The notes under the pieces are model-generated. The model ran no database searches, was not told where the DNA came from, and saw nothing but the letters and a program-made list of their open reading frames with translations. From contig NZ_CP034449.1 of assembly GCF_003952425.1 (NCBI RefSeq), positions 5,072,001 to 5,136,000 of the forward strand: a stretch of 64,000 nt of DNA, written 5' to 3'. The first letter of the stretch is position 1. Each line of letters starts with the position of its first letter. The DNA is from Mesorhizobium sp. M2A.F.Ca.ET.046.03.2.1 (GTDB taxonomy: Bacteria > Pseudomonadota > Alphaproteobacteria > Rhizobiales > Rhizobiaceae). Below are positions 7,372-15,347 of this stretch, piece after piece. The translations under genes and the position numbers were made by a program.

Positions 7372-9444
7372 TCAATTCAGTCCGATCAGCTTGGCGCCGT
7401 TGCGGAACAGAGCCTCCCCATCCCGGTCGAAGCGGAAGGTGGCGATGAAATCGTCGGCACGATAGTTCGGCAAGGTGCTGCGGATCGTGGCGGCGAAGGT
7501 CCGCGCCTCGTCATGCCGGCCGGCCAGCGCCAGGCAATGGGCGGCGATCGCCAGGATGATGACATGGGCGTTTGGCCTCGCGGCCGCCTTCAGCGCCCAT
7601 TCGGCCGCCGCTTCGAATTCGCCCAGCCTTGCATGGGCCATGGCGCGCGCGCCCATCATGCCGAACAGCAGCGGATCGAAGGGGCTGAGGTGACGCGAAT
7701 GGTCGGACGAGCCGATCGCCGATTGCGGGTCGCCCGACTGAGAATGAACGAAAGACAGCGCGTAATGGCCGAGCGCGAAATTGGGGCTGAGGTCGACGGC
7801 ACTCGCCAGTTCCAGCAGCGCGCCGTCCTGCTCGCCGCGCAGCCATAGCGCGCGGCCCATCGCCCAGTGGGCGGCGGGGTTGCGGTCGTCGACCAGCAGG
7901 CTCTGGCCGGCGCTTTCGAAGGCAAGCGCGGTCTCGCGATCGCGGTCGCCCCAGCGCTGGAAAGCGTTCTGCCAATGGGTGAAGGACATGCCGGCATAGG
8001 CGCGCGCGAAAGTGGGGTCCAGCTTCAACGCTTCGCCGAAGAAATGCTGCGCGAGCTCGTTTTCCTGTCGGGTGAAGCGATACATGTGCCAGAGGCCGCG
8101 ATGGTAGGCTTCCCAGGCATTGAGCGAATTGGGCGCCTTCAGCAACGCGCGGTTGCGCTCCACCGTCGCGATCTCGGCGGCAATGGAAGAGACGATGCTG
8201 TTGCCGATATCCTCGATGACGATGAAGATGTCGTCGGGCTTGTGCTCGAAGGTCTCGGCCCAGACGATCCTTGCCGTGCGGACCTCGACAAGCTCGACCG
8301 ACACGATGAATCGGCCCGGCAGAGCTCGCACCGAGCCCGTCGCGACATAGTCGACATTCAGCCGACGTCCGGCGTCTTCCGGCGCAATGTTCTTTTCGGC
8401 GAGCGCGAAGACCGAGCCGCGGGCGATGACGAAGAAATCGCGAAGCTTGGCAAGCCGCGTGATGATGTCATGCGTGAGGCCGTCGGCAAGACCGCCACGG
8501 AAGCCGCCAGCGCCGGCGCTCTCCGCAAACGGCATAACCGCGAGCGAAGCCCGGCGCGTCGCCGCGGGCTCGGATTCGATCGCTCCAGCCGGCAGGTCCG
8601 GGGCCGGGAAGGGCGGCCCGGATCGGGCGCATGGCGTTGCGCCGGCGTTGCGGGCTCTTATCTCCTGCCAGGCCTCGCGCAACGGCGTGAAATCCAGCTC
8701 TTCCGAGTGGAACAGCTCCGCCGCCGTCACTAGGTGCTCTTCGCCGGCGCCGAACTGCCCGCGCCGTGCCAGGTTCTCCAGCAGCGCCACATGCGCGCGG
8801 CCGTCGAAGGGCGCAAGCTCCAGCCATTTGTCGATATAGGCGCCGGCCTCGTCGGCTCCCCGCGGAAGAAGGTCGATGATGTGCTCCAGAACCGCGACAT
8901 GGGATGCGCTGAAACGGCGGCGCTGCGCCGTCAGCCAGCTGCCGAAATGCGGGCTGCGATCGACTTCCAGCCCGTCGAGGAAGTCGCCCGCGAACAGTTG
9001 CGCAAGCGCCCGCAGACGGTCGAGGCTAAGCGTCTCGATCCCTTCCGCCACCGCGGCAGCGGCCACGACGGCATCGACGCTCATATCGCCGAGGCGAAGC
9101 GCCGCGGTGTCGCCTTCCGTCTCAATCCGGCGCAGGCCGGGTTCGTCGAGCGCTGCGCGCAGTTTGCTCAGGCACCAGCGCAGCTCGCCGCGCGGATCGT
9201 TGGGCACGTCCCAGAGAAGCTCGCAAAGACGGCTGCGGCTGACGGGGCGCGGCGCCAGCGCCAGATAGGCAAGCAGCGCGCGCAGCTTGCGTGACGAAGG
9301 CAGCGCGACGGGAACATCGTCGCGCATGATCGCGAGCGGGCCGAGCAGTCGGATCGACAGGCGGGCTGCCTTGCTTTTCTGGGCCGACCAAACGGATTCC
9401 ACGTCCGTTTCCACGCTCGCTCCCACGCTGACTGGTTGGTCCAT
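7372..9444 (-). CDS. SARP/BTAD-type regulator with TolB-like and TPR regions (paralogue 1)
   Basis: 690-aa regulator. An OmpR/SARP-like winged-helix domain is at about residues 29-105 (SIRLLGPLAIMRDDVPVALP), followed by a bacterial transcriptional activation (BTAD, TPR-like) domain to about 260 and a linker. A TolB-N/adenylate-cyclase-associated domain is at about 300-420 (ASLAVMPFAESAG onward, with YVATGSVRALPGRFIVSVELV). TPR-like helical repeats run to the C-terminus. No cyclase catalytic domain is present. It is divergent from the cysteine-synthase-like gene across 164 bp and shares its architecture with the gene at 12451-14448. It probably controls the PLP-enzyme genes between them, but that is inferred. 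Confidence 0.8.
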   Translation of the reverse strand: MDQPVSVGASVETDVESVWSAQKSKAARLSIRLLGPLAIMRDDVPVALPSSRKLRALLAYLALAPRPVSRSRLCELLWDVPNDPRGELRWCLSKLRAALDEPGLRRIETEGDTAALRLGDMSVDAVVAAAAVAEGIETLSLDRLRALAQLFAGDFLDGLEVDRSPHFGSWLTAQRRRFSASHVAVLEHIIDLLPRGADEAGAYIDKWLELAPFDGRAHVALLENLARRGQFGAGEEHLVTAAELFHSEELDFTPLREAWQEIRARNAGATPCARSGPPFPAPDLPAGAIESEPAATRRASLAVMPFAESAGAGGFRGGLADGLTHDIITRLAKLRDFFVIARGSVFALAEKNIAPEDAGRRLNVDYVATGSVRALPGRFIVSVELVEVRTARIVWAETFEHKPDDIFIVIEDIGNSIVSSIAAEIATVERNRALLKAPNSLNAWEAYHRGLWHMYRFTRQENELAQHFFGEALKLDPTFARAYAGMSFTHWQNAFQRWGDRDRETALAFESAGQSLLVDDRNPAAHWAMGRALWLRGEQDGALLELASAVDLSPNFALGHYALSFVHSQSGDPQSAIGSSDHSRHLSPFDPLLFGMMGARAMAHARLGEFEAAAEWALKAAARPNAHVIILAIAAHCLALAGRHDEARTFAATIRSTLPNYRADDFIATFRFDRDGEALFRNGAKLIGLN

Positions 9445-9608
9445 GTTCTATCACCAAACACAACAGGGCGCATCTGGCGACGAGTTCTCGAGCCGGATGC
9501 GGCCTTTGCCGAATGTCGGCAAGCAACCTAACGCGGCAAGGTGTCGAAACCGCGCCGCCCAGTCCGCCGGTCTGTAACCGGCATGTGAGATTTCGAGGAG
9601 AGAGATCC

Positions 9609-10694
9609 ATGTTGCATCAGTTGAAAATCAGGACCACGGCCGGGCGCGGCCGGCTGTTCGACAGCATTCTCGACACGGTCGGCGACACGCCGGTCATCCG
9701 CATCAACAATCTCGGGCCGGGTCACGCGACGATCTATGTGAAGGCCGAGTTCTTCAATCCGGCGGCCTCGGTGAAGGACCGGCTGGCGCTCAACATCATC
9801 GAGGAAGGCGAGCGCAGCGGCAAGCTCAAGGCCGGCCAGACGGTCGTGGAGGCAACGAGCGGCAACACCGGCATCGGCCTTGCCATGGTCTGCGCGCAGA
9901 AAGGCTATCCGCTGGTGGTGACGATGGCCGACAGCTTCTCCATCGAGCGCCGCAAGCTGATGCGCATGCTGGGCGCCAAGGTGGTGCTAACGCCGCGCGC
10001 CCAGAAGGGTTTCGGCATGTACAAGAAGGCGGTGGAGCTCGCCGAGGCCAATGGCTGGTTCCTGGCGCGCCAATTCGAGACGGAAGCCAATGCCGCCATC
10101 CATGAGGCGACCACGGGCCGCGAGATCATCAACGATTTCGCGGGCTCAAGGCTGGACTATCTGGTTACCGGCTACGGCACGGGCGGCACGGTGACCGGCG
10201 TTGGCCGCGTGCTGCGCCAGGAACGGCCGGAAGTCAGGATCGTGCTCGCCGAGCCGGCGAACGCGCAGCTGATCGGCAGCGGCAAGGCCCAGGAGCGCGG
10301 CGCCGGCGGCGCGCCGGCCGCCAGCCATCCGGCTTTCGAGCCACATCCGATCCAGGGCTGGACTCCTGACTTCATCCCCAATGTGCTGCAGGAGGCGATC
10401 GACCAGCGCTACTATGACGAGGTGGTGCCGATCCCTGGTCCCGAAGGCATCAAGTGGGCGAAGGCGCTGGCGCAGCAGGAAGGTATCTTCACCGGCATCT
10501 CCGGCGGCGCCACCTTCGCCGTGGCGCGCCAGATCGCCGGTAAGGCCCCGGCGGGCTCGGTGATCCTGTGCATGCTGCCCGACACTGGCGAACGCTACAT
10601 GTCGACGCCGCTCTTCGACGGCATCGAGGCCGAGATGGACGCCGAGGAGACGGCGCTGTCGCGCTCGACGCCCAGTTGCCAGTTCGAGGCCTGA
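9609..10694 (+). CDS. Cysteine synthase-like PLP enzyme (O-acetylserine sulfhydrylase family)
   Basis: 361-aa fold-type II PLP enzyme. Schiff-base Lys56 lies in NPAASVKDR, the substrate loop TSGNTG is near residue 84, and the phosphate-binding GYGTGGT is near 190. These are the marks of O-acetylserine sulfhydrylase, which makes cysteine from O-acetylserine and sulfide. It is longer than typical CysK (about 310-320 aa): it has an N-terminal extension, a glycine/alanine-rich insertion (GSGKAQERGAGGAPAASHP) and a C-terminal tail. The start at 9609 has GAGGAGAGAG just upstream; an earlier in-frame ATG at 9513 lacks a site. It lies between two SARP-type regulators and before a PLP decarboxylase, so a beta-substituted alanine product other than cysteine is possible. 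Confidence 0.85.
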   Translation: MLHQLKIRTTAGRGRLFDSILDTVGDTPVIRINNLGPGHATIYVKAEFFNPAASVKDRLALNIIEEGERSGKLKAGQTVVEATSGNTGIGLAMVCAQKGYPLVVTMADSFSIERRKLMRMLGAKVVLTPRAQKGFGMYKKAVELAEANGWFLARQFETEANAAIHEATTGREIINDFAGSRLDYLVTGYGTGGTVTGVGRVLRQERPEVRIVLAEPANAQLIGSGKAQERGAGGAPAASHPAFEPHPIQGWTPDFIPNVLQEAIDQRYYDEVVPIPGPEGIKWAKALAQQEGIFTGISGGATFAVARQIAGKAPAGSVILCMLPDTGERYMSTPLFDGIEAEMDAEETALSRSTPSCQFEA

Positions 10695-10787
10695 CGACGA
10701 TCCGCGGCGTCGTCCATTTTCGAGTGGCGACGCCGCGGTGATTGGCTGCACATTGGCCGATCTGGAAAGGGCTGCGGGAGAAATCGC

Positions 10788-12269
10788 ATGGATAGCTTGC
10801 GGGAATTAACGGCCGCTGACGAAACGCTCGATCCGGCGGACTGGGCCGATGCGGAAGCGCTCTCGCACCGGATACTCGATGACGCCATCACCTATCTCAG
10901 GGATGTGCGTGAGCGTCCGGTGTGGCGCGAGATGCCGGCCGAGGTGCGATCGTTCTTCAAGACACCCCTGCCGCGATCGCCGGCGCCGGTGGCCGAGGTC
11001 TATGACGATGTCGCCCGCAACGTCATGCCTTATCCGATGGGCAACATCCATCCGCGTTTCTGGTCCTGGTATATGGGGGCCAGCAACTTCACCGGCGCGA
11101 TCGGCGATTTCCTGGCCGCGATCCAGGGGTCCAATCTCGGCGGCGGCAACCATGCCGCCGGCTTGCTGGACAGCCAGGTGGTCAACTGGATGAAGGAGAT
11201 GATGGGCTTCCCGGCCTCGTCCAGCGGCACGCTGGTCAGCGGCGGTTCGATGGCCAACATCATCGGCTTGACCGTGGCGCGCAACGCCAAGGCCGGCGTC
11301 GACGTGCGCGAGCGGGGTGTCGCCGCTATGCCGAAGCCGTTGCGCTACTACGCTTCGGACCAGGTCCATTCCTGCCACCGCAAGGCCATGGAAGCGCTTG
11401 GCCTCGGCAACCGGGCGCTGCGGCGAATCCCGACCGACGCAGGGTTGCGCATCGACATCGGCGCGCTCAAAGCGGCCATCGCGGAGGATCGCGAGGCGGG
11501 TTTCAAGCCGGCCTGCGTGATCGGCACCGCCGGCACGGTCAACACCGGCGCGGTCGACGATCTGCAGGTGCTGGCGAAAGTGGCGGCCGAAGAAGACCTC
11601 TGGTTCCATGTCGACGGCTGCATCGGCGCGCTGATCGCGATCGCGCCCGAGAACCGATCGCTCGTCGCCGGTATCGAACAAGCCGATTCGATCGCGCTCG
11701 ACCCGCACAAATGGCTGCATGCGCCTTTCGAGGCCGGCTGCGCGCTGGTGCGGGACGCGTCGGCCCACCGCAACACATTTGCCGTCACGCCGGAATATCT
11801 GGAATCGACGCCGCGCGGCCTTGCCTCCGGAGCGTGGCTGAACGACTACGGGCTTCAAACGTCGCGCGGTTTTCGCGCGCTGAAAATCTGGATGGCGCTG
11901 AAGGAGCATGGCGTCGAAAAGTTCGGCCGGCTGATCGACCAGAACATCGCCCAGGCTCGTTACCTCGCCGGACTGATCGAGGCGGAGCCGGCGCTCGAAC
12001 TGATGGCGCCGACCACCATCAACATCGTCAGTTTTCGACACCGGCTTGATGACGGGTCCGAAGAGCGGCTCAAGGCGTTCAACACCGAGATCATGTTGAG
12101 ACTGCAGGAAGAGGGCATCGCGGCTCTGTCCGACACGACCGTGCACGGCCGGCATTGCCTGAGAGTGGCGATCGCCAATCACCGCACGCGCCGCGACGAT
12201 CTCGACCTGCTGGTGCGCGAAACGCTTCGGCTGGGACGGGAAATCGAGGCTGCGACGCTGCCGGATTGA
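10788..12269 (+). CDS. PLP-dependent amino-acid decarboxylase (group II, aromatic-L-amino-acid/glutamate type)
   Basis: 493-aa group II decarboxylase. The PLP lysine is Lys308 in DPHKWLHAPF, and an HVDGCIGA motif upstream contributes the aspartate that contacts the pyridine nitrogen. The usual YPMGNIHPRFWSWYMG and GSMANIIGL motifs are present. Substrate cannot be read from sequence: aromatic amino acids, glutamate, diaminobutyrate or a modified alanine are all possible. GGGAG precedes the ATG at 10788. The gap from the cysteine-synthase-like gene is 93 bp, so they may be co-transcribed. The last 19 bases before the stop region are copied in the tandem duplication that follows. Confidence 0.85.
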   Translation: MDSLRELTAADETLDPADWADAEALSHRILDDAITYLRDVRERPVWREMPAEVRSFFKTPLPRSPAPVAEVYDDVARNVMPYPMGNIHPRFWSWYMGASNFTGAIGDFLAAIQGSNLGGGNHAAGLLDSQVVNWMKEMMGFPASSSGTLVSGGSMANIIGLTVARNAKAGVDVRERGVAAMPKPLRYYASDQVHSCHRKAMEALGLGNRALRRIPTDAGLRIDIGALKAAIAEDREAGFKPACVIGTAGTVNTGAVDDLQVLAKVAAEEDLWFHVDGCIGALIAIAPENRSLVAGIEQADSIALDPHKWLHAPFEAGCALVRDASAHRNTFAVTPEYLESTPRGLASGAWLNDYGLQTSRGFRALKIWMALKEHGVEKFGRLIDQNIAQARYLAGLIEAEPALELMAPTTINIVSFRHRLDDGSEERLKAFNTEIMLRLQEEGIAALSDTTVHGRHCLRVAIANHRTRRDDLDLLVRETLRLGREIEAATLPD

Positions 12270-12567
12270 AGACAAGTGCGCCTAGGACGTGTCATTCGGG
12301 CAGGCCGGCCAGCCGCAGGGCCTCAAAATATTTGGCGAAATAGGCCGGCCTGATTGGCCCAACCCGGTGCTTGAGGTTGGAAAGCGTCAGTTCTGGGTCG
12401 AGCTGCCGCTGCGACGCTGCCGGATTGAAGACAAGTGCGCCTAGGACGTGTCATTCGGGCAGGCCGGCCAGCCGCAGGGCCTCAAAATATTTGGCGAAAT
12501 AGGCCGGCCTGATTGGCCCAACCCGGTGCTTGAGGTTGGAAAGCGTCAGTTCTGGGTCGAGCTGCCG
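12249..12567. repeat. Perfect 159-bp tandem duplication over a convergent gene junction
   Basis: Bases 12250-12408 and 12409-12567 are identical as far as I can align by eye (159-bp period, one base of extra homology at each end). The unit spans the 3' end of the decarboxylase gene, the short convergent gap and the 3' end of the minus-strand regulator. Both full-length genes remain intact: the decarboxylase uses the stop in copy 1 and the regulator uses the stop in copy 2. The absence of any difference implies a very recent event, or an assembly error. Confidence 0.95.
12292..12408 (-). pseudogene. Duplicated 3' fragment of the SARP-type regulator
   Basis: Copy 1 of the tandem duplication carries the last 38 codons and stop of the regulator encoded at 12451-14448 (ending FAKYFEALRLAGLPE). 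It has no start or upstream sequence, so it is a non-functional remnant. Conversely, copy 2 carries the last few codons of the decarboxylase at 12409-12428. Confidence 0.85.
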
Positions 12568-14448
12568 CGAACGCGCGATATACTTGCTCGCGGCATCCCG
12601 CCTGCCGGCCATGGCATTGCTGGCGGCGGCTACACGCAGACCAGTAAGATAATATGGCTGCGCCCGTGAAGCCGCTTCCGCCAGCGGCCAGGCGGTATCG
12701 TAGCGGCCGGCCACGAAATGGGCGAATGCGGTGAAGGTCTGCATGAAGAAGGTCAGCGGATCGAGCGGGCTCAGCCGTCTTGCCCGCGACAGGTGCTCGA
12801 TGGCGATGTCCGGATCGCCGTAGCAGGCCTTGAGGTAGCCGCTGGCGCTCCAGGCGGTGGCGCAGTTCGGGTTGAGCACGAGCGCCCGATCGACCAGCGC
12901 CGAGCCGGCCTCGTAGTCGCCGACGACGTAGCCAAGCGCCACACTGCTGAAGGCCAGCGCCACCGCATCGTCTTGACCGTGAATGACGACGTTGCCGACC
13001 AGGCGGGCGACTTCGGCGGTCTCCTGATGCCGGTTGGTCATCCAGCCATTTGCCATCCGCCAGAAATAGCACCAGGCGGCAGCGCCCTGTGTCGCGGCAA
13101 AGTCGGGGTCGAGCTCGATGGCCTTGTAGAACTGTGGCAGCGCCTCATCCAACCCCTCCCTCGTCCAGCGGTAAAGGCTCGTCATGCCGCGCAGATAGTG
13201 GTCATAGGCGTCGAGACTTTCGGTAGGCTTGCGCTTGGCGCGGGCCATCTCGGCCTGCTCGAGCCGGGGCGAAATCGCGCCGATGACGCGGGAGGCGACG
13301 AGGTCCTGCAGTTCGAATACCTCCGACACGTCGCCCTCGAAGCGATCGGCCCAGAGACTTGTCCCCGCCGCCGCCTCGACGAGCTGGCCGGCCACGCGCA
13401 GCCGGCTGCCGGCCTTGCGGACGCTGCCTTCCAGCACGTAGCGGACCCCAAGTTCGCGGCCCACGCGGGTGACGTCGACCGCCCGGCCCTTGTAGGCAAA
13501 GGCGGAATTGCGTGCGATCACGAACAGCCAGCTGACATGCGACAGCGCCGTCGTGATCTCCTCGACGACGCCGTCGGTGAAATAGTCCTGCTCGACGTCG
13601 CCGCTCATGTTCTGGAACGGCAGGACTGCGATCGACGGCTTTTCCGGCACCGAAACGGCAGGGCGCGGCGCCTTCACTTCCTCGGACGTGCCGCTGTCAG
13701 CTACTGGCTCCTTCGGCGCCTTGTCGGGCGCTTCGATCCGTTCGACCAGCGCCCGCGTCGCCTCTTCGGGTTCGACGCCGAGCTCGCGCTTCAGGGCTTC
13801 CCTGCAGGCCAGGAACTGGCGGAAGGCGTCGTTGGTCTTACCGCGGTGGTGGAAGATGCGGATCAGGGCGCGGTGGGCCTGCTCGGCGCATGGGTCGAGC
13901 GCTACTAATCTTTCGGCCAATGCTTCGCAGGCCTGTTCCTCGCGTGCGTCCCATCCCGGCAAAAGGCTAAGCCGCTCGGCCAAATCCAGCGCCTTGCGCG
14001 TGTAGTTCGCCCGAAGCGGCGCAAGCCATTCGTCGACCTCGCCCGCGAAAGACAACCCGTCGAGCAGATCCCCCCGGTAGAGGTCGGCAGCAGCCGCAAG
14101 GTTAGTGCCGTCTTCGGCCTGCCACGCGCGGTCGAAAACCCAGATGTCAGCCTCATCGGCATCCGCCGCCAGCCAGATGGTGTCGGCGTTGCCTTCGACG
14201 CGAATGGCGGCGTCGCCGGTTGACGGAAACAGCCGCCTGATGTCGACCAGGGCCTGGCGCAGGCTGTTTCGCGCTTGTTGCTCGCCGCTACCTGCCCACA
14301 GCATCGCCGCCACCCTCTCGCGGCGAAGGCCCTTGGGACCGGCCAGGACGAGCGCGGCAAAGAGCAGCGACGTCTTGCGCGTCGCGAAATGCAGAGGTTG
14401 CCCGCCTGCGGAGACAACCTCGATGCCGCCAAGCAATCGGATATGCAC
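12451..14448 (-). CDS. SARP/BTAD-type regulator with TolB-like and TPR regions (paralogue 2)
   Basis: 665-aa paralogue of the regulator at 7372-9444. The winged-helix domain begins at once (HIRLLGGIEVVSAGG) and runs to about residue 85. The BTAD domain extends to about 235, ending in the typical GVEPEEATRAL. The TolB-like segment is at about 260-390 (KPSIAVLPFQNMSGDVEQDYF, YVLEGSVRKAGSRLRV), with TPR-like repeats to the end (AIELDPDFA, ALVLNPNCATAWSASGYL). The start is a GTG at 14448 with AGGGGG upstream. It is convergent with the decarboxylase. Such proteins bind DNA at the N-terminus and are thought to sense through the C-terminal repeats; the ligand is unknown. Confidence 0.8.
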   Translation of the reverse strand: MHIRLLGGIEVVSAGGQPLHFATRKTSLLFAALVLAGPKGLRRERVAAMLWAGSGEQQARNSLRQALVDIRRLFPSTGDAAIRVEGNADTIWLAADADEADIWVFDRAWQAEDGTNLAAAADLYRGDLLDGLSFAGEVDEWLAPLRANYTRKALDLAERLSLLPGWDAREEQACEALAERLVALDPCAEQAHRALIRIFHHRGKTNDAFRQFLACREALKRELGVEPEEATRALVERIEAPDKAPKEPVADSGTSEEVKAPRPAVSVPEKPSIAVLPFQNMSGDVEQDYFTDGVVEEITTALSHVSWLFVIARNSAFAYKGRAVDVTRVGRELGVRYVLEGSVRKAGSRLRVAGQLVEAAAGTSLWADRFEGDVSEVFELQDLVASRVIGAISPRLEQAEMARAKRKPTESLDAYDHYLRGMTSLYRWTREGLDEALPQFYKAIELDPDFAATQGAAAWCYFWRMANGWMTNRHQETAEVARLVGNVVIHGQDDAVALAFSSVALGYVVGDYEAGSALVDRALVLNPNCATAWSASGYLKACYGDPDIAIEHLSRARRLSPLDPLTFFMQTFTAFAHFVAGRYDTAWPLAEAASRAQPYYLTGLRVAAASNAMAGRRDAASKYIARSRQLDPELTLSNLKHRVGPIRPAYFAKYFEALRLAGLPE

Positions 14449-14608
14449 CCCGGCCCCCTTGAAAAAGCCCTGGGCAGAATATCACGTCCTGCATTCGACT
14501 TAACGACGATTTAGCGCGGTTTTTCCCGCGCTTTCACGCCTGAATGAACATCGGCCAAGCGCGCCGGTGGAACATTGCCTTCGTGAATTCGAACGAGGGA
14601 GAATGGGA

Positions 14609-14845
14609 ATGGCGTATATCAGCATCAGAACCTTCCACCCCACCACTTGGCTTGCCGGCACGCTTGCCACCAATATCGCGATGGTCTTCGCTGGGCTCCA
14701 GCGCCGATATCAGGTTGCAAGGCGGCGTCGGGCTTTGGCCGGGCTGTCGATGTCAGAACTGAAGGATTTCGGCTATCCAGTCGATGAGGCTCCCGCCGAT
14801 ATCGCGGCGCGCGACCGCATTGTCAGGCGTCGCGCGCACCAGTGA
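14609..14845 (+). CDS. Small DUF1127 protein
   Basis: 78-aa basic protein. The C-terminal half carries the DUF1127 pattern: RRYQVARRRRALAGL, then a short amphipathic helix with LKDFGYPVDEA. In related alphaproteobacteria such small arginine-rich proteins affect phosphate/carbon metabolism and RNA turnover; no specific role can be read here. I chose the ATG at 14609 over 14603 because the GAGGGAG site is then 7-8 bases upstream. A hydrophobic N-terminal stretch (WLAGTLATNIAMVFAGL) is longer than usual. Confidence 0.75.
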   Translation: MAYISIRTFHPTTWLAGTLATNIAMVFAGLQRRYQVARRRRALAGLSMSELKDFGYPVDEAPADIAARDRIVRRRAHQ

Positions 14846-14879
14846 ACCGCTGGCGAGTAGGCGGCAGCGGGAATAGATC

Positions 14880-15254
14880 TCAACCAGCCGCCAGCGCGGC
14901 GCCCGGCAGATAGAGCATGATCGGCCGGATCTCGTAGACGGCGGAAGGGTTGACGCGCTTGAGATCGCGCGCGGCGGCGATAGCTTCGTCCTGGTCGGCG
15001 CAGTCGAGGACATAGAGGCCGAGCAACTGTTCCTTGGTCTCGGCAAAGGGACCGTCGATCACCATGCCGTCGCCGGGACCGCGCAGCGTCACGGCCTTGA
15101 CCGTCGCGTCGAGCCTCGCTGCCGGGCCGAGCTTGCCCTCGCGTGTGAGCCTGTCGTTGACATCGAGCAGATCCTTCATCAGCGCCGCATCCTCGTCGGG
15201 CGTCCAGGACTGGACGGTGTCTTCGACGTGGTAGGCCAGGATGGCGTAAAACAT
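14880..15254 (-). CDS. YCII-related (DGPF domain) protein
   Basis: 124-aa ferredoxin-like-fold protein of the YCII/DGPF family. It begins MFYAILAYHVED and carries the eponymous DGPFAETKEQLLGLYVL around residue 70. Related proteins sit beside ECF sigma factors or act as small enzymes, and no such sigma gene is adjacent. A longer in-frame start at 15335 is possible, but MFYAILAYH is the family N-terminus. It is convergent with the DUF1127 gene. Confidence 0.8.
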   Translation of the reverse strand: MFYAILAYHVEDTVQSWTPDEDAALMKDLLDVNDRLTREGKLGPAARLDATVKAVTLRGPGDGMVIDGPFAETKEQLLGLYVLDCADQDEAIAAARDLKRVNPSAVYEIRPIMLYLPGAALAAG

Positions 15255-15347
15255 GGGGGTGGATTCCTCGTGCAGAAACGGGCGCACTATCACAAGGAAG
15301 AGGTTATCGATCCAGTACCGGCGTGGAACCGGCAACCGCCTGCTGAC

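Noticed and set aside
7372..14448. Adenylate cyclases
   Set aside because: These regulators resemble proteins often labelled adenylate cyclase, but neither contains a catalytic cyclase domain; the middle part is only TolB-like.
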